Assembly (NCBI GenBank): GCA_964410105.1
Contig: CAYPFY010000003.1
Coordinates: 62,001 to 126,000 of the forward strand
Reading direction: 5' to 3'
DNA: 64,000 nucleotides
Source of the DNA: CAYPFY01 sp964410105
GTDB taxonomy: Bacteria > Bacteroidota > Ignavibacteria > UBA10030 > SZUA-254
Of this stretch, positions 59,096-64,000 are shown one piece after another. Each line of letters begins with the position of its first letter. The first letter of the stretch is position 1. The notes under the pieces were generated by a model that worked only from the letters and a program-made list of their open reading frames with translations, ran no database searches and was not told the DNA's origin. Position numbers and translations under genes: made by a program.

Positions 59096-61198
59096 ATGGC
59101 CCTGGATAAGCCGGCTGTCATCCCCTACATCTCACCGAAAGAATCTCCGGCGGAAGCAACCTTCCGCGCCCTCGTGCTCGGCTCCGTTCTGGGAATAGTG
59201 TTCGGCGCCGCCTCGGTCTACCTCGGCCTGCGCGTGGGCCTCACGACCTCCGCCTCGATCCCCATCGCCGTCATGGCAATCACGATTCTGAAAAAACTCA
59301 AGGGGAATACCGTCCTCGAGAATAATATCGTTCAAACGGTGGGCTCCGCGGGGGAGTCGATCGCAGCCGCCGTCGTCTTCACCGTGCCCGCCCTCATTTT
59401 TCTTGGCTTTCCGCTGAAACTGTCCCTGACGCTCCTCATCGCCCTCACAGGGGGCGTGCTCGGCGTTCTCCTCATGATTCCGCTGCGGCGATACCTGATC
59501 GTGAAGGAACATCACAATCTGCGGTTCCCCGAAGGGACTGCCTGCGCTGAGATCATTAAGGCGGGGGAAGTCGGGGGCACCTCCGCCGCCAAGATTTTCA
59601 GGGGAATGGGCCTCGGGGCCATCTGGAAGGGCCTGCCCATCCTCGGATTCTGGAAGAATTCCGTCGGCAGGGATTTTGACTTTTTCCCGGGCGCGTCGTT
59701 CGGCATGGATGTCGCCCCGGAACTGATGGGAGTCGGCTATATCATCGGCTGGCAGACCTCTCTCATCATGGTCGGCGGGGGCCTCATGGCCTCGTTCGTG
59801 ATTTCACCGATCATTGCCTTCATCGGCGCGCACGTCACCGTCCCGATTTATCCCGGGACGATACCGATCAACGAGATGAGCACCGTCGATATCTGGAAGA
59901 ATTACATCAAATACATGGGCGCAGGGGCCGTCGCAGCCGGAGGCATCGTCGGCCTCATCCGGGCGCTCCCTGCGATCTGGGAATCCCTCTCAGCCAGTTT
60001 CAAACAGCTTGCCAGCGAACGCCTGCAGAATAACCATGACGCAACGATCGAAAGGACCGAGAGGGATACCCCCATCACGATCGTGGGCCTCGGCTCGATC
60101 GCTCTCGTGATATTTATCTGGCTCGTGCCCACTTTCCGGGTAAATCTTCTCGGCGCAGCGCTTATTCTCATTTTCGGATTCCTCTTCTCCGTGGTCTCCG
60201 CCCGAATCACCGGGATCGTGGGCTCCTCCTCCAGCCCGCTCTCCGGGATGACGATCGCCGTCCTGATGGGCACCTGCCTGATTTTTCTCGCCGTCGGCTG
60301 GACCGGACAGCAGTATACCTACCTTGCCCTCGTCATCGGCGCGACCGTATGCATCGCCATCAGCAACGCAGGCACGACGGCCCAGGATCTGAAAACCGGC
60401 CACCTCCTCGGATCCACGCCGAGCAAACAACAGCTCGCCATCCTCATAGGCGTGGTCACCTCGGCCGCCGTCGTCGGCGTGACGATGCTGCTTCTTAATG
60501 AGAGCCAATCGCGGGAAGTGCCGGTCGCTAAACAATTTGTGCCGGAGGAGAGCTCCCTGGTCCGGTCCGAAAGCATGCAGGCGAAGGACGGGAAGGCCTA
60601 TCTTCTCGTGAAAACCGCCGGCGGTGAAGGGATCGAGCCGGGCAATTATCTCGTGGATCCCGAAACCCACCGCGCCATTTTCCGGCGGGTCGACGGCATC
60701 GGCGGCAGGGAACTCGCCGCTCCCCAGTCGAATCTGATGGCGGTCCTCATCAGCGGATTGCTTGAACAGAAGCTTCCCTGGGGATTGATCATGATCGGCG
60801 CGAGCATCGCCCTCTTCATGGAGCTTCTCGGGCTTCACTCCCTGACTTTTGCCGTCGGTGTTTACCTCCCGCTCTCGTCGACCTTTCCGATTTTTCTCGG
60901 CGGCCTGGTCAGAAAGATCGCCGACAAGCTGTATAAGAGGACCCCGGACGCAGCCGAGGAAAGCGAAGGGACGCTTCTCTCGTCGGGGCTCATCGCCGGA
61001 GGCGCATTGCTCGGCGTGGCGAGCGCATTTTTGAATTTTATACCGAATTTCATCGACGAGGCGACCGGCCTCCCGCTGCCTCTCGCAATCGGCTATAAAT
61101 ATTTCAGATTCCTGTGGGACGCCGATATCGTTGCAGCTGCGTTGTTCGGCGTCCTCGGCTACCTCCTTTTCAAAGGCGCCGCTGACCGGAAGGCGTAA
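59096..61198 (+). CDS. OPT-family oligopeptide transporter 2
   Basis: 700 residues, a paralogue of the gene at 55664, one base after pepD. Shared motifs are FGAASVYLGLRVGLTTSASI, VLENNIVQTVGSAGESIAAA, RFPEGTACAEIIKAGE and TFAVGVYLPLSSTFPIFLGG. It has an extra soluble loop of about 80 residues (around 465-545, ESQSREVPVAKQ to GRELAAPQSN) absent from copy 1. The two transporters may differ in substrate. Confidence 0.95.
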   Translation: MALDKPAVIPYISPKESPAEATFRALVLGSVLGIVFGAASVYLGLRVGLTTSASIPIAVMAITILKKLKGNTVLENNIVQTVGSAGESIAAAVVFTVPALIFLGFPLKLSLTLLIALTGGVLGVLLMIPLRRYLIVKEHHNLRFPEGTACAEIIKAGEVGGTSAAKIFRGMGLGAIWKGLPILGFWKNSVGRDFDFFPGASFGMDVAPELMGVGYIIGWQTSLIMVGGGLMASFVISPIIAFIGAHVTVPIYPGTIPINEMSTVDIWKNYIKYMGAGAVAAGGIVGLIRALPAIWESLSASFKQLASERLQNNHDATIERTERDTPITIVGLGSIALVIFIWLVPTFRVNLLGAALILIFGFLFSVVSARITGIVGSSSSPLSGMTIAVLMGTCLIFLAVGWTGQQYTYLALVIGATVCIAISNAGTTAQDLKTGHLLGSTPSKQQLAILIGVVTSAAVVGVTMLLLNESQSREVPVAKQFVPEESSLVRSESMQAKDGKAYLLVKTAGGEGIEPGNYLVDPETHRAIFRRVDGIGGRELAAPQSNLMAVLISGLLEQKLPWGLIMIGASIALFMELLGLHSLTFAVGVYLPLSSTFPIFLGGLVRKIADKLYKRTPDAAEESEGTLLSSGLIAGGALLGVASAFLNFIPNFIDEATGLPLPLAIGYKYFRFLWDADIVAAALFGVLGYLLFKGAADRKA

Positions 61199-61263
61199 CC
61201 GCCCCGCTGTGACGTGGAATTTCCCCAGTACCTCCCCTGAATAACCGGGGGGTTATCCGAACC

Positions 61264-62253
61264 ATGTTTCGCCCCGTGAACCCGATGCCAGATAAACTCT
61301 ATTCCGCTTCTCTCACCGCAGTCCGAGACTGTATGGGACTCAAGCCCTCGGAAAAGGTCCTCATCATCACCGACCATCCGCTCAGGAAGATCGGCTACTC
61401 GCTCTGGGACGTGGTCCGTGATCTCGGGAATGAGGTCATCCTTGCCGAGATTCTGCCCCGGAAAAGCAACGGGGAAGAACCTCCGTCAGAAATTGCCGAA
61501 CTGATGCTAAAGTTCGACGTCGTGCTCTGTCCCACCTCGAAGTCGCTCACTCATACCGATTCCCGCCGGAACGCCAGCGCGCGCGGAGCCCGCATTGCCA
61601 CCCTTCCGGGGGTCACCGAGGAGATCATGATCCGCTGTATGAACGCCGACTACGGGAAAATCGCGGCGAGGACTCTCGCTCTCTGCCGGCTTCTGGATGA
61701 ATCCGGGGTCGTCCGGGTCACCTCGCCCGCCGGGACCGATATCACGATGCCGAAAGCGGGACGGAAGGCCCATGCAAGCACGGGGCTGTTCCACGGGAAG
61801 GGTGAGTCGGGCAATCTTCCCACCGGCGAAGCTTATCTCGCCCCCGCCGAGGGTTCCTCGAACGGGACCGTCGTCGTCGACGGCTCGATGGCGATGGTCG
61901 GGATGGTCTCCCAGCCGATAAGGATCGTTGTGCGGGATGGCTACGCCGTCGACATCCAGGGAGGCAGAGAGGCGAAGGAATTTATTGAACTTCTCGAGCC
62001 CCACGGGCGCGATGCCCGGAATGTCGCCGAGTTCGGAATCGGAACAAACGACAAGGCAAGGCTTTCAGGCCTCATACTGGAGGATGAGAAGGTGATGGGG
62101 ACAATCCATATCGCTTTCGGCGACAATAAATCGATGGGGGGCTCGATCCGGGTCGCAAGCCATCTCGACGGTTTGATAAAAAACCCGACGGTCTGGTTCG
62201 ACGACCGGCTCATCATGGATAAGGGAAGGTTTTTGATCCCCTTGGGTGGATAG
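61264..62253 (+). CDS. M29-like (PepS/AmpS type) metallo-aminopeptidase
   Basis: 329 residues, somewhat short for the family. Conserved C-terminal blocks are VAEFGIGTNDKARLSG, ILEDEKVMGTIHIAFGDN and SHLDGLIKNPTVWFDDRLIM, carrying the Glu, His and Asp metal ligands of M29 aminopeptidases. It would free N-terminal residues from peptides. It lies 65 bases after OPT 2 and 5 before the DUF2203 gene. ATG 61264 is used; ATG 61285 is possible. Confidence 0.85.
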   Translation: MFRPVNPMPDKLYSASLTAVRDCMGLKPSEKVLIITDHPLRKIGYSLWDVVRDLGNEVILAEILPRKSNGEEPPSEIAELMLKFDVVLCPTSKSLTHTDSRRNASARGARIATLPGVTEEIMIRCMNADYGKIAARTLALCRLLDESGVVRVTSPAGTDITMPKAGRKAHASTGLFHGKGESGNLPTGEAYLAPAEGSSNGTVVVDGSMAMVGMVSQPIRIVVRDGYAVDIQGGREAKEFIELLEPHGRDARNVAEFGIGTNDKARLSGLILEDEKVMGTIHIAFGDNKSMGGSIRVASHLDGLIKNPTVWFDDRLIMDKGRFLIPLGG

Positions 62254-62258
62254 GGCCG

Positions 62259-62654
62259 ATGACGGAGTTATTGCACGGCAAACATTTTACGCTCGAACAG
62301 GCGCAGCGCATGCTTTCAGGGATAAGGGGCCTGGTCGAGGAACTCTCGTCGCTCAAGAAAAAGCTCGACGCTCTTGGATATAATGTCTACAGGCATGAGT
62401 ATTTCGGCGGAATGGGGCCCAACGGGGAAAGTTTTTTCCCGCTGGAACTGGAGAGAATCGTTGAAATTGCGAAGAATCTTGACGAAAAGGGCATTCTGAT
62501 AAAAAGCCTGGATGAGGGATTAATCGATTTTCCACATTTGCGGTCTAACGGAGAGGAGGTCTATCTTTGCTGGAAGATAGGGGAGGGGGAAATTGAATTC
62601 TGGCACCGCGTCGCCGACGGATTTCAGGGGCGGAAGCCCCTGTCGGAACTCTGA
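62259..62654 (+). CDS. DUF2203-family protein
   Basis: 131 residues. An N-terminal helical part (FTLEQAQRMLSGIRGLVEEL) is followed by the family signature GLIDFPHLRSNGEEVYLCW, then KIGEGEIEFWHRVADGFQGR. Small, soluble and widespread; function unknown. It is tightly linked to the M29 gene. Confidence 0.88.
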   Translation: MTELLHGKHFTLEQAQRMLSGIRGLVEELSSLKKKLDALGYNVYRHEYFGGMGPNGESFFPLELERIVEIAKNLDEKGILIKSLDEGLIDFPHLRSNGEEVYLCWKIGEGEIEFWHRVADGFQGRKPLSEL

Positions 62655-62687
62655 AAATTCGATTAAATGTTGTATTTTGAAGAAGCT

Positions 62688-63959
62688 ATGAAAAGAATCT
62701 ATCTCTATTTCATCATCGGCATCGCGGTCGTCGGGACAGCGGGGTATTTTATCCTCTCCGGCTCCGCCTCGAAAGATCCCAAATACAGAACCGATAAAGT
62801 GACACGCGGAAGCGTCGCCGTGCAGGTGCGGGCCACCGGAACCATCAACCCGGTCCAGACCGTGCAGGTCGGAAGCCAGGTCTCGGGGACCATCGCAAAG
62901 ATTTTTGTTGATTTTAACAGCGAGGTGAAAAAAGGTCAGCTCATCGCCGTCATCGATTCGACTCTTCTCTATGCCTCCGTGGCCGAGGCGAAGGCAAATG
63001 TCCAGAAGAATCAGGCAGAGATGAACCAGGCCGACCGGAATCTCACACGCATCCGGGAGCTTTTTAAGAAAAGCCTGGTCGCCCAGGCAGATCTGGATGC
63101 GGCCGTGACTGCCTATGAATCGGCCGCCGCGCAACTGAAACAGACGGCCGCCGCGCTCGATCGCGCAAAGCTGAACCTGAGCTATGCCATAATCCGGGCT
63201 CCCATCGACGGAGTCGTCATCTCCCGCGACGTCGATCCCGGCCAGACCGTCGCCGCAAGCCTCCAGACGCCGAAACTGTTCTCCATCGCCAACGATCTGA
63301 AGCAGATGCAGGTGGAGGCGAGCGTCGATGAGGCCGATATCGGGCAGATCCGGACAGGACAGCGCGTCAGCTTCACCGTCGACTCATACCCCGACGAGCA
63401 GTTCCGGGGAAAAGTCGCCCAGGTGCGCCTCGCTCCCGTCACCGTGCAGAACGTTGTCACCTATACGGTGATCATCGAGGTGCCGAATCCAGACATGAAG
63501 CTCCGTCCGGGGATGACCGCCACCGTCTCGATTCTTATCGATCGAAGGGACGATGTGCTGAGGGTCCCGACTCTCGCCATCCGGTTCCAGCCTCCTCAGG
63601 ATGTCGCCGAAAAGTCGCAGCCGGCGGCAGATCCGAAAGATTCCTCTGCACAACGTCAGGATTTTAAAATGAAATGGCGTCAGCGCGGCGGGGGACCTTC
63701 CGACGAGACGCGCTCCGGCGAGGGACAGAAATTTTCTCGGATCTGGATTCTCGACGGAAACAAAGCGATCCGGGGGATCAGCGTCACAACCGGCCTCAAT
63801 GACAATCGCTTCGTGGAAGTGAGCGGCGAGGGGTTTAAAGAGGGGGATGACGTGGTGATCGGGATGTCTGCCGAAACCGCCTCGGGGCCTAACGCGCAGA
63901 CCAATCCCTTCCAGCCGCGGCCCATGGGCGGCCCGGGCGGCGGACGCCGGGGCATGTAA
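62688..63959 (+). CDS. MacA-type membrane-fusion adaptor of a tripartite ABC efflux system
   Basis: 423 residues from ATG 62688 (MKRIYLYFIIGIAVVGTAGY), an N-terminal membrane anchor. It has the lipoyl-like halves (GTINPVQTVQVGSQVSGTIA and LNLSYAIIRAPIDGVVISRD), the alpha-helical hairpin (about 95-150), beta-barrel and membrane-proximal domains. A Gly/Pro-rich tail (RPMGGPGGGRRGM) ends it. It bridges an inner-membrane ABC permease to an outer-membrane channel. The next gene starts 2 bases later and looks like the permease. Confidence 0.95.
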   Translation: MKRIYLYFIIGIAVVGTAGYFILSGSASKDPKYRTDKVTRGSVAVQVRATGTINPVQTVQVGSQVSGTIAKIFVDFNSEVKKGQLIAVIDSTLLYASVAEAKANVQKNQAEMNQADRNLTRIRELFKKSLVAQADLDAAVTAYESAAAQLKQTAAALDRAKLNLSYAIIRAPIDGVVISRDVDPGQTVAASLQTPKLFSIANDLKQMQVEASVDEADIGQIRTGQRVSFTVDSYPDEQFRGKVAQVRLAPVTVQNVVTYTVIIEVPNPDMKLRPGMTATVSILIDRRDDVLRVPTLAIRFQPPQDVAEKSQPAADPKDSSAQRQDFKMKWRQRGGGPSDETRSGEGQKFSRIWILDGNKAIRGISVTTGLNDNRFVEVSGEGFKEGDDVVIGMSAETASGPNAQTNPFQPRPMGGPGGGRRGM

Positions 63960-63961
63960 CG

Positions 63962-64000
63962 ATGCGCTTCTTTGAAATACTGCGCATCGCCTTCGACGCC
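63962..64000 (+). CDS. Start of a MacB-like ABC transporter permease (cut by window end)
   Basis: Only 13 codons are visible, MRFFEILRIAFDA, which match the typical start of MacB-family permeases. The position two bases after a MacA-type gene supports this. The rest is outside the window. Confidence 0.7.
   Translation, partial: MRFFEILRIAFDA

Overview
This 64 kb window is a chromosomal segment of a GC-rich, Gram-negative bacterium of the Bacteroidota/Chlorobiota/Ignavibacteriota group. Four things point there: a type IX secretion sorting domain with an NPFNPSTTIRY motif on a large exported protein, a short 285-residue primary sigma factor without region 1.1, a DUF5683 protein beside parA/parB, and many lipoproteins and exported proteins. 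Where promoters can be read they follow a TTGnnn-17-TATATT pattern rather than the TAnnTTTG type of classical Bacteroidia, which favours the Ignavibacteria/Chlorobi side. The lineage is inferred, not proven. I saw no tRNA, rRNA, insertion sequence, integrase, phage gene or CRISPR array.

Layout. 1-8 kb: the N-terminal part of a Ser/Thr kinase (minus), then a plus-strand run of uvrA, a divergent sigma-like protein, a membrane protein with an anti-sigma-type zinc motif and an exported FG-GAP domain, and a secreted seven-repeat FG-GAP protein. 8-12.4 kb: a 1,419-residue T9SS substrate behind a structured leader. 12.5-22.9 kb: a long minus-strand genome-maintenance cluster (nif3, cdsZ, rnhA, RNase P RNA, recJ, yebC, ruvC, ruvA, ruvB) that runs on into a PPC-domain protein, a CoA-acylating aldehyde dehydrogenase with a microcompartment-style C-terminal tail, and a 3-methyladenine glycosylase. 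A compact RNA or attenuator precedes it. 22.9-34.7 kb: a divergent response regulator and degenerate-GGDEF pair, a small zinc protein, two EutN/CcmL microcompartment vertex proteins, the primary sigma factor, def-fmt, small redox and membrane proteins, parA-parB, ridA, DUF5683 and a DsrE-like protein.

34.7-53 kb: mostly minus-strand accessory and envelope genes: cupin, two DinB proteins, a GNAT enzyme, two ABC-F ATPases, a lone CTP-synthase-type amidotransferase domain, an aquaporin, amidohydrolase, KirBac channel, Sel1 protein, GH13 amylase, M28 peptidase and an FKBP isomerase. 53-64 kb: plus-strand spmA-spmB, proline dehydrogenase, then a peptide-use island (OPT transporter, PepD, second OPT transporter, M29 aminopeptidase, DUF2203), ending in a MacA-type adaptor and the first codons of its permease.

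How they work together. The strongest unexpected theme is a dispersed bacterial microcompartment: shell vertex proteins at 26.3-26.9 kb and a candidate aldehyde-dehydrogenase cargo at 13.1-14.7 kb, buried in DNA-repair and sigma-factor neighbourhoods instead of one metabolosome operon. The second is a possible sigma/anti-sigma pair whose anti-sigma half carries an exported FG-GAP sensor domain. The third is the roughly 143-nt RNA element with its own promoter and terminator in front of nif3. The peptide and proline genes suggest growth on protein-derived substrates.
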